From Pseudomonas antarctica (GTDB lineage: Bacteria > Pseudomonadota > Gammaproteobacteria > Pseudomonadales > Pseudomonadaceae): DNA of 64,000 nt. The position numbers were made by a program, and so were the translations under genes. The notes under the pieces are model-generated. The model saw nothing but the letters and a program-made list of their open reading frames with translations, was not told where the DNA came from and did no database searches. Location: assembly GCF_001647715.1 (NCBI RefSeq), contig NZ_CP015600.1:1612001-1676000 (forward strand), in the 5' to 3' direction. Shown here in pieces: positions 16,986 to 27,302 of this stretch (within the stretch, counting starts at the first letter, position 1; each line of letters begins with the position of its first letter).

Positions 16986-19163
16986 CTAGGCAGTCTTGCC
17001 AGTATGGTTGTTCAACGAAATCACCTTGGTCTTGCCAATCCGGTGACGATAAATCTCACGCAAATACTTGATCGCCTTCTTCACACAATCTCGTGACAGG
17101 CGAATGTCATTGATCGACACAAACTTATCCTTGTCGTTGATCAACTCCCGATACTTCTTCTCATACATCGGTTTGATCGCGTACCAGTTGGTGTCCAGAA
17201 TCTTCGCCGGGTTTTCGAACTCGTTGAGCAGCTCATCAATCCGGTCTTCATCGAAGTCCTCATGGATGATGAAGTCCAGGATCGAATTATCCAGCGTGTC
17301 ATCAAACCGGTAGGGGTTACGCGCAAAGCAACGCTTGATAAAGGCCACGATCAACGTCAGGAAGTCATCCGACAGGCACGGGCTCTTGGCGATCAGCGTT
17401 GTCAGCGACAAGTTGGCCGACGCCCCGATCACCAGCGCATAACGCTTGAGCGTGGTGTTGGGAAACAGGCTATTGAGGTGCGTCTTGAGCCGGTTCAAGT
17501 CCATGTAGGACAGCTTGTAGTCCTTGGGCAAGGACACAATCGACACCACCGACGAGCAGTTCTTGAAGAAGTGCAGGTCATGCAGGGCGGCTGCGTCGTA
17601 GCCGGAATTCTTGTATTGCTCCAGTGACGCCTTGTAGCGCTTTGACTCGATCGGCAACAGGCTGATGCCTTCGATGGCCTGGGTCACTTTGTTGAAGTGC
17701 GGCAGGTCGATGGAGCGGAAAAACAAGTCATCGATATTCAGCCGCTGTGGCTCTTTATCGAACACCTTGAACTTGTCATTCGACGGCACCGGGGTTTCCG
17801 GCACCACGGACTCGGCATAGGCAATCGCTACCGGTCCTGCCAGGCTCATAAACAGGTCGTTGGCATCCAGGCGGATGGTTTCGCCAATGTCGATACCGGC
17901 ACGCCGGAAGTAGTTCTGGTCGTAATCGGTCGTCACCGCCTGCGCAGTGAGGATGTTGAAGATCTGCTGGGAGATGTACTGGTTGGCGTGTTTTTCCATG
18001 GCATTGACGTCAATGTTCTGGATATTGCCGTCATCGCTCTCTTCGGCGTAACGCATGATGTCGTTGGAGATCAGCATCATTGCGTTCCATGGCCGGATAC
18101 GCCCCTTCACACTGGCTTCGCTGCTGTCTTCATTGTCGAAGTTGTAAGAGAAGTCCCATTCTTCCGACAGGTATTTGCACAGCAACCGCCCGGCGTTGAT
18201 GTGCAGGGCCTCGGACATTTCGCTGCGGTGATCGGAGATATTCGGCAGCACACAGATGCCGCTGGTGAAGATCGGCTCGAAGACAAACGCGTGGCCGCTC
18301 TTGCTGTCGTGCTCGTCGGCGGGTTTGGTGTCGAATGTCTTGTTCATGTACGAGTGCTGCTGGGCCAGGCCAAACTCCGAGGCCATGCCCGAACCCGTAC
18401 CGCCGCCGGCGCTGAAGATCGAGAAGTACAGGCGCGACTGGTTGGCCTTGATGCCGCAGGAGTCGATCAGGTACGAGTGAATCATCTTCCAGTCAGGGCT
18501 GGAAAAACGCTGGGTGTCTTTATTGAGGATGATCTTGGCCAGGTACTGGCCCAGGATCGGCGCGTTACCGGCGCCACCGGCATGGACTTCCGAGAGGTCC
18601 ATTATTTTCATTTTGCTGTAGTCGCGCAGGAAACCGCTTTTTTCGCCCTTGCGCGAAAAACGGATGCGCCCGGCGATGTCCTTGTCCAGGTCACCCAGCA
18701 TCACCAGCGGTTCCACCAGGAACACCGGCTTGGTGGCCTTGCCGCCGCCCAGGCGCAGGTTGTTTCGGATCCATTGGGCCGGGCTATAGCCCTTGTCCGC
18801 CGATTTGTCTTCCGTGCTGAATTCGTTCAGGTAGAACTTGCGCGCGTTGTACACCAACTCCGCCACGTCCAGCGCGATGTTCGAACCGCAGCGGCCCAGG
18901 CCGATCAGGCACACCGAGGGAAATTCCTGCTCGTCGCGCGGGTCGCCATCACCTTCTTGCTGGGGCGGGCGCGGGAACACCATGTCGCGCAGGCCGTCGA
19001 GGTTATCGAGGATGCGGTCGGTATTGGTTTCGGTGAAGTACAAGTACTGCTGGGTGGCCAGCGGGCGGGCGCTGCTCAATGACTTGGAACCTGAGGATTT
19101 TTCCGCAGGAGCTGTCGGCAACACGTCGAGGATCTCGGTGGCAGAGTTATTTTTGGAAGTCAT
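16986..19163 (-). CDS. chromosomal tubulin/FtsZ-like GTPase (Tubulin_2-like), function unknown
   Basis: 725 residues. The GTP-binding signatures of the tubulin/FtsZ fold are visible in order: T1-like VCLIGLGRCGSNIALDVAEL (84-103), T3-like AGGAGNAP (195-202), the tubulin signature SAGGGTGSGM (251-260), a T6-like helix HANQYISQQIFNIL (392-405), and a T7-like segment IRLDANDLFMSLAG (430-443) keeping the two catalytic acids (Asp433, Asp436; FtsZ has NLDFAD). An N-terminal tail of about 80 residues is low-complexity and Ser/Pro-rich. The roughly 270 residues after T7 (LPHFNKV..., RKIGKT-like basic end) are unlike FtsZ. It is not the cell-division FtsZ: too long and in the wrong context. A cytoskeletal or phage-related role is possible. 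It is a single gene with no operon partner. Confidence 0.75.
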   Translation of the reverse strand: MTSKNNSATEILDVLPTAPAEKSSGSKSLSSARPLATQQYLYFTETNTDRILDNLDGLRDMVFPRPPQQEGDGDPRDEQEFPSVCLIGLGRCGSNIALDVAELVYNARKFYLNEFSTEDKSADKGYSPAQWIRNNLRLGGGKATKPVFLVEPLVMLGDLDKDIAGRIRFSRKGEKSGFLRDYSKMKIMDLSEVHAGGAGNAPILGQYLAKIILNKDTQRFSSPDWKMIHSYLIDSCGIKANQSRLYFSIFSAGGGTGSGMASEFGLAQQHSYMNKTFDTKPADEHDSKSGHAFVFEPIFTSGICVLPNISDHRSEMSEALHINAGRLLCKYLSEEWDFSYNFDNEDSSEASVKGRIRPWNAMMLISNDIMRYAEESDDGNIQNIDVNAMEKHANQYISQQIFNILTAQAVTTDYDQNYFRRAGIDIGETIRLDANDLFMSLAGPVAIAYAESVVPETPVPSNDKFKVFDKEPQRLNIDDLFFRSIDLPHFNKVTQAIEGISLLPIESKRYKASLEQYKNSGYDAAALHDLHFFKNCSSVVSIVSLPKDYKLSYMDLNRLKTHLNSLFPNTTLKRYALVIGASANLSLTTLIAKSPCLSDDFLTLIVAFIKRCFARNPYRFDDTLDNSILDFIIHEDFDEDRIDELLNEFENPAKILDTNWYAIKPMYEKKYRELINDKDKFVSINDIRLSRDCVKKAIKYLREIYRHRIGKTKVISLNNHTGKTA

Positions 19164-19366
19164 TGGGCGCCATGTACCTGGACAGATGGCTTAAAAAATC
19201 AAGGAGCCATCATTGAATGAGAGTTCGCGACTTTACAGTGCGTCTGAGTCCGGGACCGTCGGGTTTAACCCTGGTTTTTCAAGGGGAATCGTGGCCGGAC
19301 TCTGATGAATCGGCCGTTCGTCGGCGTTCTTTAGTCAAATGATGGCGAAATGCCAAAGAATCGGCG

Positions 19367-21631
19367 TCAGCGAATTGGCCTTACCGTCGACGTGGGGCTG
19401 ATACGGGTTGGGGCGGGGGCTTTCGGCACAGGGGCCTCTTTGTTGCCTTCCACGCTGAAAGGGTAGAGCGGGTTGTTCATCTGGATGCCCTGGATCACGC
19501 CGACGATGTCGCTGAAGGGGACCGCCGGACTCAGCAGGTAGCCCTGAATGAAATCACCGCCATGTTTGAGCAGCAGTTCGAACTGTGCCTGGGTTTCCAC
19601 GCCTTCGGTGACCACCTGCAGGTGCAGGGTGTGGGCCATGCCGATAATCGCCTGGACGATCTCGATATCGGCGGTGGACTTGGGAATGTCCTGGATAAAT
19701 GAACGGTCGATCTTCAAGGTATTGATCGGTAGGCGCTTGAGGTAAGCCAGCGATGAGTAGCCGGTGCCAAAATCATCGATGGCGAGCGAAACCCCCAAGG
19801 CACGAATTTGCCGCAACAGCGCGAGCGTGCTGCTGATATTGCCCATCAGCGCGTTTTCGGTGACTTCCAGTTCCAGGCGGTTGGCGGCAATTCCGGCGAA
19901 GCGCAGGGCTGCTTCGATTTCATCTGCCAACTCGTCACGGGTCAGGTTGAGGGCCGAGCAGTTCACGGCCATGGTCAGTTCGCTGTAGCCCCGGTCGGTC
20001 AGCAGGCTTAAATCATGGCAGGCCTGACGCAACACCCAGTGGTCCAGTTCGGCGATCAACCCATTGCTTTCGGCGATGTCGATAAACCGGTCCGGGGCCA
20101 GCAACCCGTGTTGCGGATGTTGCCAGCGCACCAGGGCTTCCAGGCGGGTGACCTTGCCGAGTTTCATGTCGAAGATCGGTTGATAAAACAGCACCAACTC
20201 GTTGCGGCTACGCAGGGCTGCGCGCAATTCCTCTTCCAGTTGCAGCTCAAGGAAAGCACGGGTCTTAAGGTTGGAGCTGAAGAAGTTGAGGTTGTTGCGC
20301 CCGGCGTCCTTGGACTGGTACAGCGCCAGGTCGGCGGTTTTCAGCAGCTCTTCGCAGGTCAGGCCGTCTTCGGGAAACAGGCTGATGCCGATGCTGGTGG
20401 TCATTACCATGCGCCGACCGGCGAGTTCGACCGGCTCCTTCATCTTCTGCATGATCCGCTGCGCCATGTGCCGCGCTTCGTCGCGATGATGAATGTTGAT
20501 CAAAATGCAAAATTCGTCCCCACCAAACCGTGCGACCACGTCTTCGTGGCTGCGTACCGAGCCTTTGATATGCCCGGCCAATACCGTCAACAGCTGATCG
20601 CCGGCGTCATGACCCAGGCTGTCATTGATACGCTTGAAGTGGTCAATATCCAGGAATATCACCGCCATCATGCCGTTGTTTGCCGTTTTTTCGGCGACTT
20701 TCTCAGCGAAAATCTGGTTGAACCCCCGGCGGTTAAGCAGGCTGGTCAACGCGTCGTAATGGGCAACCTGTTGCAGTGAGGCGCGGGCCTGGTCGAGTTC
20801 GCTGAGCAGGGCGTTGACCCGGCGCAGGTCGCGTTCCTTGTGCTGCAGCTTTTTGTCCGCCAGGGCGGCACTGACGCTGCTGCCGATCACCAGCAGGGTG
20901 ATAACTGCGACTGACAGGCCAAGTTGAATGGGGTTGTTGTCCAGCGGTAAGGCGAGGTCGGCCCCGCTGGGCACCAGCATTTGCATAGCGGCCATGCCGG
21001 TGAAGTGCATGCTCAGGATCCCGGCGCCCAGCACCAGACTCGCGGCGTATTTGAGCAATTGGTGGAAAACGCCGGCGCCGTTGCGCAGGTAGCACGACAG
21101 CAGCAATGCGGTCAGGCTGGCCCCAATGGCAATGGCGACCGATGCCAAGAACAGCCCCGGCTCGAAATACACTTGGGCCTGAGAGCGCATGGCCGACATG
21201 CCCACATAGTGCATCAAGGCGATACCGAGCCCCATCCACACCGACGCCAGTAAATACTGCTGAAACCGCAGGTGGGCATGACTGAGGGTTTGCATGGCAA
21301 ACAACGAGGCAATCAAGGCGATCACCAGCGAGGCGAACGTCATGATCAATTCGTAATGAATGGCAATAGGTGCCTGGAAAGCCAGCATGCTGATGAAGTG
21401 AGTCGACCAGATACCGCCCGCGAGGCACCCTGCACCGAGCCAGCGCCAATGGCGGCGGGCAGTAGGGTCTTCTACATGGCCGACACGTTCGGCCATGTCC
21501 AACGTACCGAACCCGGCCGCGCAAGCGACCAGGTAGGCCAGCAACACCAGAAAGGGGTTATGACTGCAATTGAGTAATAAGTGCCCGTTCTCTGGAAGGT
21601 CGGTAAAAAAATACATACCTAGCCATTCCAT
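19367..21631 (-). CDS. mucR: MHYT-GGDEF-EAL cyclic-di-GMP enzyme (MucR type)
   Basis: 754 residues from ATG 21631 (MEWLGMYFF); a TTG five codons earlier lacks a better ribosome site. The N-terminal part is a seven-helix MHYT sensor with metal-ligand motifs THFISML, MHYVGM and MHFTGM (about residues 75-225), followed by a coiled coil (KKLQHKERDLRRVNALLSELDQA). Then a GGDEF domain with the intact motif RFGGDEF and an EAL domain with intact EALVRW, TENALMG and DDFGTGYSS, so both synthesis and hydrolysis of c-di-GMP are possible. MucR of P. aeruginosa has this order and links c-di-GMP to alginate; the assignment is by architecture. A Pro/Thr-rich tail ends the protein. Confidence 0.85.
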   Translation of the reverse strand: MEWLGMYFFTDLPENGHLLLNCSHNPFLVLLAYLVACAAGFGTLDMAERVGHVEDPTARRHWRWLGAGCLAGGIWSTHFISMLAFQAPIAIHYELIMTFASLVIALIASLFAMQTLSHAHLRFQQYLLASVWMGLGIALMHYVGMSAMRSQAQVYFEPGLFLASVAIAIGASLTALLLSCYLRNGAGVFHQLLKYAASLVLGAGILSMHFTGMAAMQMLVPSGADLALPLDNNPIQLGLSVAVITLLVIGSSVSAALADKKLQHKERDLRRVNALLSELDQARASLQQVAHYDALTSLLNRRGFNQIFAEKVAEKTANNGMMAVIFLDIDHFKRINDSLGHDAGDQLLTVLAGHIKGSVRSHEDVVARFGGDEFCILINIHHRDEARHMAQRIMQKMKEPVELAGRRMVMTTSIGISLFPEDGLTCEELLKTADLALYQSKDAGRNNLNFFSSNLKTRAFLELQLEEELRAALRSRNELVLFYQPIFDMKLGKVTRLEALVRWQHPQHGLLAPDRFIDIAESNGLIAELDHWVLRQACHDLSLLTDRGYSELTMAVNCSALNLTRDELADEIEAALRFAGIAANRLELEVTENALMGNISSTLALLRQIRALGVSLAIDDFGTGYSSLAYLKRLPINTLKIDRSFIQDIPKSTADIEIVQAIIGMAHTLHLQVVTEGVETQAQFELLLKHGGDFIQGYLLSPAVPFSDIVGVIQGIQMNNPLYPFSVEGNKEAPVPKAPAPTRISPTSTVRPIR

Positions 21632-21770
21632 AGCATGTCCCGTCAAAGTCAGTACGTCATTGCCTTGAGCAATGGCCTATGAACTCCAGTATAGAAGCCT
21701 CGCGGGAATTGCCAGGGATAATGGCACTTTGACTACAATGATTTTGGCATGCCGGTCATAGCGTTTGCTG

Positions 21771-22145
21771 CTAAGCGCTGATGGGCAGTTCCAGCTCGAA
21801 AGGCGCTTCCAATGGCGGCAAGCCAAAGGCGGCACGTGCTGAATCGCAGTCGACGTTTTGCTCGCCCTGGCTCCACGACGCGTCGAACTCGCGGCAGGGG
21901 CTCGACCGTTGCTCATAGATTGTGCAGCGGGTGCCTTTGCCGACTTCCCCTTCAAGGCTGCAGCAACGCGCGGGTTTCTGGTCGGTACCGATCATCGCCA
22001 CGCGTGTGGGATTGATCTGAACCACCAAATCATCGGGCACCGTGCCCCCCGATGAGGCGCACTCTCCCCAGAAGAAAGACACACGAAAGTATGAACAGCA
22101 GGCACCGCAACTCAGACACGGACTGGCTTCGGACATGGGCGTCAT
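21771..22145 (-). CDS. YkgJ family cysteine-cluster protein
   Basis: 124 residues with the N-terminal CLSCGACCSYF cluster (CxxCxxCC), then CTIYEQRSSPCREFDASW and two further cysteines (ARCCSLEG), the pattern of YkgJ/UPF0153 proteins that probably bind zinc or an Fe-S cluster. Function not established. It may start at MSEASPC (fourth residue). It is divergent from the MFS gene to the right, with 255 bases between them in which I see only promoter-like AT-rich sequence. Confidence 0.85.
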   Translation of the reverse strand: MTPMSEASPCLSCGACCSYFRVSFFWGECASSGGTVPDDLVVQINPTRVAMIGTDQKPARCCSLEGEVGKGTRCTIYEQRSSPCREFDASWSQGEQNVDCDSARAAFGLPPLEAPFELELPISA

Positions 22146-22400
22146 CGATAAGAAAAGTAGGATGGGGTGTTACAGGAAGGCTCGCCATTCTAATCTTGCC
22201 ATGGCGGTTGGGAAGGGGGGTGAGCACTTATATTTTCGTAGGAAAACCCCCGCAGTTCCGGGTGAAGGTCCGAGCGAAATTACGCCCTATCAGCTTTACG
22301 AATCATTACAGACAACGGCCGCCTGCCTGACTATGTTGCAGATACCTGAGCAGGATGCATCGGGCATCGCAGCTCTCATAACAATAAAAGAGACGGACCC

Positions 22401-23747
22401 ATGCAGAACTCGACCCAAGCGGCGAATGCCTGGCGCATTCTGTTCCTGCTGTTCCTCGCCAACCTGTTCAATTTCTTCGATCGCACTATTCCCGCCATCA
22501 TCATCGAGCCGATCCGCATGGAGTGGCACCTGAGCGACTTTCAGCTCGGAATCATCGGCACTGCCTTCACCATTGTCTACGCCATCGCCGGCCTGCCGCT
22601 GGGACGCATGGCCGATACGGGCTCACGCAGCAAACTGATGGGCTGGGGCCTGTTCGCCTGGAGCGGGTTGACGGCGATCAACGGCATGGTCGGCAGTTTC
22701 TGGACCTTCCTGCTGGTGCGCATGGGCATCGGCATTGGCGAAGCCAGCTATGCACCGGCGGCCAACTCGCTGATTGGCGACCTGTTTCCCGCCCACCGGC
22801 GCGCCCGGGCCATGGGCATTTTCATGCTGGGCCTGCCTTTAGGGCTGCTGCTGGCATTCTTCACCATTGGCGCGATGGTCAAGGCGTTCGACAGCTGGCG
22901 CGCGCCGTTCTTTATCGCCGCCGTGCCGGGAATGATCCTGGCGGTATTCATGTTCTATATCAAAGAGCCCAAACGCGGCGCCGCAGAAACCGTGCAGGTC
23001 TCCCAGGAACGCGTCGACCGTCCGATCCGCCGCGTGCTGGCAGTGCCGACCTTCCTCTGGCTGGTGTTGGCCGGGCTGTGTTTCAACTTCGCCACCTATG
23101 CGTGCAACTCGTTCCTGGTGCCAATGCTGCAGCGCTACTTCCTGATGCCATTGCAGGACGCCGCGGTTGCCACCGGGGTGATCGTCGGCTTGACCGGCTT
23201 GGTGGGCCTGACGCTGGGCGGCTGGATTGCCGACAAGATCCATCAGCGCGTGGCCAATGGCCGACTGCTGTTCGCGGCGTGCAGCCTGATCATCTCCACC
23301 GTCACCACCGCCTGGGCCTTGCATGCCGGGCGCATCGAGATTGGTGTGTTTGTGGCGCTGTTCAGTGTGGGCTGGTTGTTCGCTTATAACTTCTACACCT
23401 GCGTGTACACGGCGATTCAGGACGTGGTCGAACCGCGCCTGCGCGCCACGGCGATGGCGTTGTTCTTTGCCGGGTTGTATTTGCTGGGTGGTGGCATGGG
23501 GCCGGTGGTGGTGGGCGGGCTTTCTGATCACTTTGCTCATTCGGCGATGTATGCCGATGGGGCTGCGCAGATGACTGAGGCTTATAAGGCTGTGGGCTTG
23601 CACGACGCCATGTACCTGATTCCGGTGGCGCTGTTCTTGACCATGCTGTTTCTGTTCCAGGCGTCGCGCAGTTTTGTGCGTGATGCCAAGCGGATGAAGG
23701 ATGGGCTGGGGGCGGTGGAGGTGCCGGCTGCTGCGGCTACGGCGTGA
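22401..23747 (+). CDS. MFS transporter, spinster-like
   Basis: 448 residues and 12 membrane segments. NLFNFFDRTIPAIIIEPIRMEW and the following GIIGTAFTIVYAIAGLPLGRMAD (motif A region), plus GIGEASYAPAANSLI, match the Spinster/YdfJ-like MFS group in proteobacteria. Substrate unknown; family members move lipids, sugars or organic acids. The start follows AAAAGAGACGGACCC. It is a single gene, followed by a REP doublet and a terminator. Confidence 0.85.
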   Translation: MQNSTQAANAWRILFLLFLANLFNFFDRTIPAIIIEPIRMEWHLSDFQLGIIGTAFTIVYAIAGLPLGRMADTGSRSKLMGWGLFAWSGLTAINGMVGSFWTFLLVRMGIGIGEASYAPAANSLIGDLFPAHRRARAMGIFMLGLPLGLLLAFFTIGAMVKAFDSWRAPFFIAAVPGMILAVFMFYIKEPKRGAAETVQVSQERVDRPIRRVLAVPTFLWLVLAGLCFNFATYACNSFLVPMLQRYFLMPLQDAAVATGVIVGLTGLVGLTLGGWIADKIHQRVANGRLLFAACSLIISTVTTAWALHAGRIEIGVFVALFSVGWLFAYNFYTCVYTAIQDVVEPRLRATAMALFFAGLYLLGGGMGPVVVGGLSDHFAHSAMYADGAAQMTEAYKAVGLHDAMYLIPVALFLTMLFLFQASRSFVRDAKRMKDGLGAVEVPAAAATA

Positions 23748-23761
23748 GACCGAGGTGACTC

Positions 23762-23828
23762 TATCGCAGGCAAGCCAGCTCCCACAGGGGAATGCATTCC
23801 AAATGTGGGAGCTGGCTTGCCTGCGATG
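23762..23828. repeat. REPIN, GGCTTGCCTGCGAT class
   Basis: TATCGCAGGCAAGCCAGCTC with CCACA, then its inverse, around a spacer of about 17 bases that is itself almost symmetric (GGAATGCATTCC). This is the most compact REPIN in the window. Confidence 0.9.
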
Positions 23829-23844
23829 AGGCCCTCAAAACAAA

Positions 23845-23879
23845 CAAAAAAGGCCCGCATTGCGCGGGCCTTCTTTTTA
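23845..23879. terminator. rho-independent terminator between MFS gene and rapA
   Basis: AAAAAAGGCCCGC-ATT-GCGCGGGCCTTCTTTTT: a GC-rich stem with A and T runs on both sides, so it works for the MFS gene on the plus strand and rapA on the minus strand. Confidence 0.9.
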
Positions 23880-23896
23880 GCAGGGCAGGGCGGTCA

Positions 23897-26743
23897 TCAA
23901 CCCGCCACCAACACCCGAATCGCTTCCAGTCGCAGCGCCGCTTTGTCGAGCATGGCCAGGCCTTGCTCGCGTTGCTGGCGCAGGGCAACCAGTTCGCTGT
24001 CGCGTACGGTCGGGTTGACCGCTTGCAGCGCGGTCAGGCGCGCCAGCTCTTCGTCGGTATCCGCTGCCAGGCGGCGCTTCGCCTCGGCCACACGCTCGGC
24101 GTGGCGCGGGGTGATCTTTTCTTCGCCGGCGTTGATGCGCGGCGTCAGCTGATCGCGCTGGGCCTGCACGAACTTGTTGGCGCTGGCGCGTGGCACGCTT
24201 TCCAGTTGGTCGTTCAGGGTTTCAAACGACACGCGGCCGGACAAGTCATTGCCATTGGCATCCAGCAGGCTGCGCAAGGCGGCTGGTGGCAGGTAGCGGC
24301 CCAGTTGCAGCGAGCGCGGCGCAACCACTTCACTGACGTAGAGCAGTTCCAGCAACACGGTGCCCGGCTTGAGCGCCTTGTTCTTGATCAGCGCCACGGC
24401 GGTGTTGCCCATGGAACCGGACAGCACCAGGTCCATGCCGCCCTGCACCATTGGGTGTTCCCAGGTGATGAACTGCATGTCTTCGCGCGACAGCGCCTGG
24501 TTGCGGTCGTAGGTGATGGTCACACCTTCGTCGTCACCCAGCGGGAAGCTGGCGTCGAGCATTTTTTCGCTGGGCTTGAGGATCAGTGCGTTTTCCGAAT
24601 GGTCTTCGCTGTCGATGCCGAACGCGTCGAACAGGGTTTCCATGTAGATCGGCAGGGCGAACTGATCGTCTTGCTCAAGGATGTCTTCCACCAGTGCATC
24701 GCCTTCACCCGCACCGCCGGAGTTGAGCTCCAGCAAGCGGTCGCGACCGGTGTGCAGCTCTTGCTCCAGGCGCTCGCGTTCGGCACGGGCTTCGTCGATC
24801 AGGGCTTGCCACTCGCCGTCGTCGGCGTTTTCCAGCAGCGGCAGCAGGCGTGGGCCGAACTGATGCTGCAAGGCGTTACCGGTCGGGCAGGTATTGAGGA
24901 ACGCGTTCAGCGCCTCGTGGTACCACTGGAACAGACGCTCTTGCGGGCTGGTTTCCAGGTATGGCACGTGCAGTTCGATCACATGCTTCTGGCCGATTCG
25001 GTCCAGACGGCCGATCCGCTGTTCCAGCAGGTCAGGGTGGGACGGCAGGTCGAACAGCACCAGGTGGTGGGAGAACTGGAAGTTGCGGCCTTCACTGCCG
25101 ATTTCGGAGCAGATCAGCACCTGGGCGCCAAATTCTTCATCGGCAAAGTAAGCGGCAGCGCGGTCACGTTCGAGGATGTTCATGCCCTCGTGGAACACCG
25201 TGGCCGGGATGCCGGAACGCACGCGCAGGGCGTCTTCCAGGTCCATGGCGGTTTCGGCGTGGGCGCAGATCACCAGCACTTTGGTGCGTTTGAGCATTTT
25301 CAGCTGGTCGATCAGCCACTCGACGCGCGGGTCGAAGCGCCACCAGCGGTTTTCTTCCTCAACGTCCGGCTGCGACTGGAAGCTGACTTCCGGGTACAAC
25401 TCGGCGTGTTCGCCCAGCGGCAACTCGAGGTATTCGTCCGGGTTCGGCAGCGGGTAGGCGTGCAGCTTGCGCTCCGGGAACCCTTGCACGGCGGCACGGG
25501 TATTACGGAACAGCACGCGGCCGGTGCCGTGGCGGTCGAGCAACTCACGCACCAGGCGTGCGCTGGCTTCGGTGTCGCCATCGTTGACGGCGGTGAGCAG
25601 CGCTTCACCTTCGTCACCGAGGAAACCCTGGATAGTCTTGTGTGCGGTCGGCGACAGGCGGCCCTTGTCCAGCAGCTCCTGCACGGCCTCGGCCACCGGG
25701 CGATAGTTCTCGCTTTCGGCGCGGAAGGCGTGCAGGTCGTGGAAGCGGTTCGGGTCCAGCAGGCGCAGGCGCGCGAAGTGGCTGTCCTGGCCCAGTTGCT
25801 CCGGGGTGGCGGTCAGCAGCAGAACGCCGGGAATGACTTCGGCCAGTTGCTCGACCAGCGAGTACTCAGGGCTGGCTTTCTCTTCGTGCCACACCAGGTG
25901 GTGCGCTTCGTCGACCACCAGCAAGTCCCAGCCGGCCGCGAACAGCGCGTCCTGGGCCTTCTCGTCGTCAACCAGCCACTCCAGCGCCACCAGCGCAAGC
26001 TGGGTGTCTTCGAACGGGTTGGCGGCATCGCTTTCGATAAAGCGTTCTTCGTCGAACAGTGCAACCTGCAGGTTGAAGCGGCGGCGCATTTCCACCAGCC
26101 ACTGATGCTGCAGGTTTTCCGGGACCAGGATCAGCACGCGGTTGGCGCGGCCCGACAGCAACTGGCGATGAATCACCAGGCCGGCTTCGATGGTTTTACC
26201 CAGGCCCACTTCGTCCGCCAGCAATACCCGTGGCGCGATACGGTCGGCGACTTCACGGGCGATGTGCAGTTGGTGAGCAATAGGTTGCGCACGCACGCCG
26301 CCCAGGCCCCACAGCGAGGATTGCAACTGGCGGCTGGTGTGTTCCAGCGTGTGGTAGCGCAGCGAGAACCAGGCCAACGGGTCGATCTGCCCGGCGAACA
26401 GACGGTCGCTGGCCAGGCGGAACTGGATGAAGTTGGACAGTTGGGTTTCCGGCAGGGTGACCTGCTCGTTCTGCCCATTGAGGCCGTGGTAGACCAGCAG
26501 GCCGTCGACGTCGTCGACTTCCTGTACGGTCATTTTCCAGCCTTCGAAATGGGTGATGGAGTCACCCGGCGAAAACCTCACACGAGTGAGGGGCGCATTC
26601 CGTAGCGCATACTGACGAGTGTCGCCAGTGGCCGGATAGAGCACGGTCAACAAGCGGCCGTCCTGTGCCAGAACGGTGCCTAACCCCAGCTCTGCTTCGC
26701 TGTCACTAATCCAGCGTTGCCCCGGTTGATACTGCTGCGCCAT
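23897..26743 (-). CDS. rapA: RNA polymerase-associated ATP-dependent helicase RapA (HepA)
   Basis: 948 residues, normal for RapA. It starts [22 protein letters not shown], the two Tudor-like N-terminal domains. The SWI2/SNF2 ATPase core has Walker [18 protein letters not shown] (about 170-186), the DEAH box [12 protein letters not shown] and TATPEQLG; the second RecA lobe has [19 protein letters not shown] and [19 protein letters not shown]. RapA is a Swi2/Snf2 ATPase that binds RNA polymerase and recycles it from stalled complexes. It stands alone; the start region is followed upstream by an old repeat fragment. Confidence 0.97.
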   Translation of the reverse strand: MAQQYQPGQRWISDSEAELGLGTVLAQDGRLLTVLYPATGDTRQYALRNAPLTRVRFSPGDSITHFEGWKMTVQEVDDVDGLLVYHGLNGQNEQVTLPETQLSNFIQFRLASDRLFAGQIDPLAWFSLRYHTLEHTSRQLQSSLWGLGGVRAQPIAHQLHIAREVADRIAPRVLLADEVGLGKTIEAGLVIHRQLLSGRANRVLILVPENLQHQWLVEMRRRFNLQVALFDEERFIESDAANPFEDTQLALVALEWLVDDEKAQDALFAAGWDLLVVDEAHHLVWHEEKASPEYSLVEQLAEVIPGVLLLTATPEQLGQDSHFARLRLLDPNRFHDLHAFRAESENYRPVAEAVQELLDKGRLSPTAHKTIQGFLGDEGEALLTAVNDGDTEASARLVRELLDRHGTGRVLFRNTRAAVQGFPERKLHAYPLPNPDEYLELPLGEHAELYPEVSFQSQPDVEEENRWWRFDPRVEWLIDQLKMLKRTKVLVICAHAETAMDLEDALRVRSGIPATVFHEGMNILERDRAAAYFADEEFGAQVLICSEIGSEGRNFQFSHHLVLFDLPSHPDLLEQRIGRLDRIGQKHVIELHVPYLETSPQERLFQWYHEALNAFLNTCPTGNALQHQFGPRLLPLLENADDGEWQALIDEARAERERLEQELHTGRDRLLELNSGGAGEGDALVEDILEQDDQFALPIYMETLFDAFGIDSEDHSENALILKPSEKMLDASFPLGDDEGVTITYDRNQALSREDMQFITWEHPMVQGGMDLVLSGSMGNTAVALIKNKALKPGTVLLELLYVSEVVAPRSLQLGRYLPPAALRSLLDANGNDLSGRVSFETLNDQLESVPRASANKFVQAQRDQLTPRINAGEEKITPRHAERVAEAKRRLAADTDEELARLTALQAVNPTVRDSELVALRQQREQGLAMLDKAALRLEAIRVLVAG

Positions 26744-26815
26744 GCTGCCTGACTCCCGCCGTGAAAAAGCCGACTATTCTAACGGAACACGGCTTCCAGA
26801 CCAAAAGGATTAGGT

Positions 26816-26848
26816 GCAGCTTCGAGCTTTAAGCTACAAGCGGCAAGA
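26816..26848. repeat. degenerate dispersed repeat fragment
   Basis: The stretch GCAGCTTCGAGCTTTAAGCT followed by ACAAGCGGCAAG resembles the AGCTTCAAGCTGCAAGC-type tandem microrepeat found between pseudomonad genes. It is only one partial copy. Confidence 0.35.
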
Positions 26849-26960
26849 AAAAGGGTGTTAGGTTGGCCCTATAGATGACGATTGGTTCACAAGTTGGCGG
26901 CTTGGGGCTCAAGTCGCCACCCTCGCAGCCGACAGTCTGCTGAACAGGAGACTAAAACCC

Positions 26961-27302
26961 ATGCTGCCACCCATGCTGCCTTTGAGTGTTGTGCCGGTCA
27001 CATCGCAACTTGACCCGGTGCGCCAGAAGCCGGATATCCCGCCTGTGGTGCCAGTACAGCCGGGCTCCAATGAAAGCACGATCGACCTGAAGAAGGGCGA
27101 CGCCGAGCAGTCGACGCTGTTGTTGCGTGAAGAACAACGCCGCCAGCAGGAACAGCAGAAGCGTCGGCGTGAAGCCGACGAAGACCCTGAGGAGCACCTG
27201 GCGATCCCCGGCGATGTATTGAATGCCGACAATACCGTGCCGGTGGTGCCGCTGATCGAAGATGCGCCGCGCCAGGGTTTGTGGGTGGACGTCGAGGTTT
27301 AA
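26961..27302 (+). CDS. small conserved pseudomonad protein, unknown function
   Basis: 113 residues from ATG 26961, with AGGAG ten bases upstream. The sequence is polar and low-complexity: a Pro/Val-rich start (LPPMLPLSVVPVTSQLDPV), a charged, probably helical stretch LLLREEQRRQQEQQKRRREADEDPEEH at about 52-78, and an acidic C-terminus. No signal peptide, no membrane helix, no known domain. Its stop overlaps the convergent aminotransferase stop by bases TTAA. Probably a real gene because of its ribosome site and codon use, but I cannot name its role. Confidence 0.65.
   Translation: MLPPMLPLSVVPVTSQLDPVRQKPDIPPVVPVQPGSNESTIDLKKGDAEQSTLLLREEQRRQQEQQKRRREADEDPEEHLAIPGDVLNADNTVPVVPLIEDAPRQGLWVDVEV

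Noticed and set aside
23792..26605. 937-codon open frame antisense to rapA
   Set aside because: It mirrors rapA codon bias (third-position GC); no start context, no domain, composition typical of a shadow frame.
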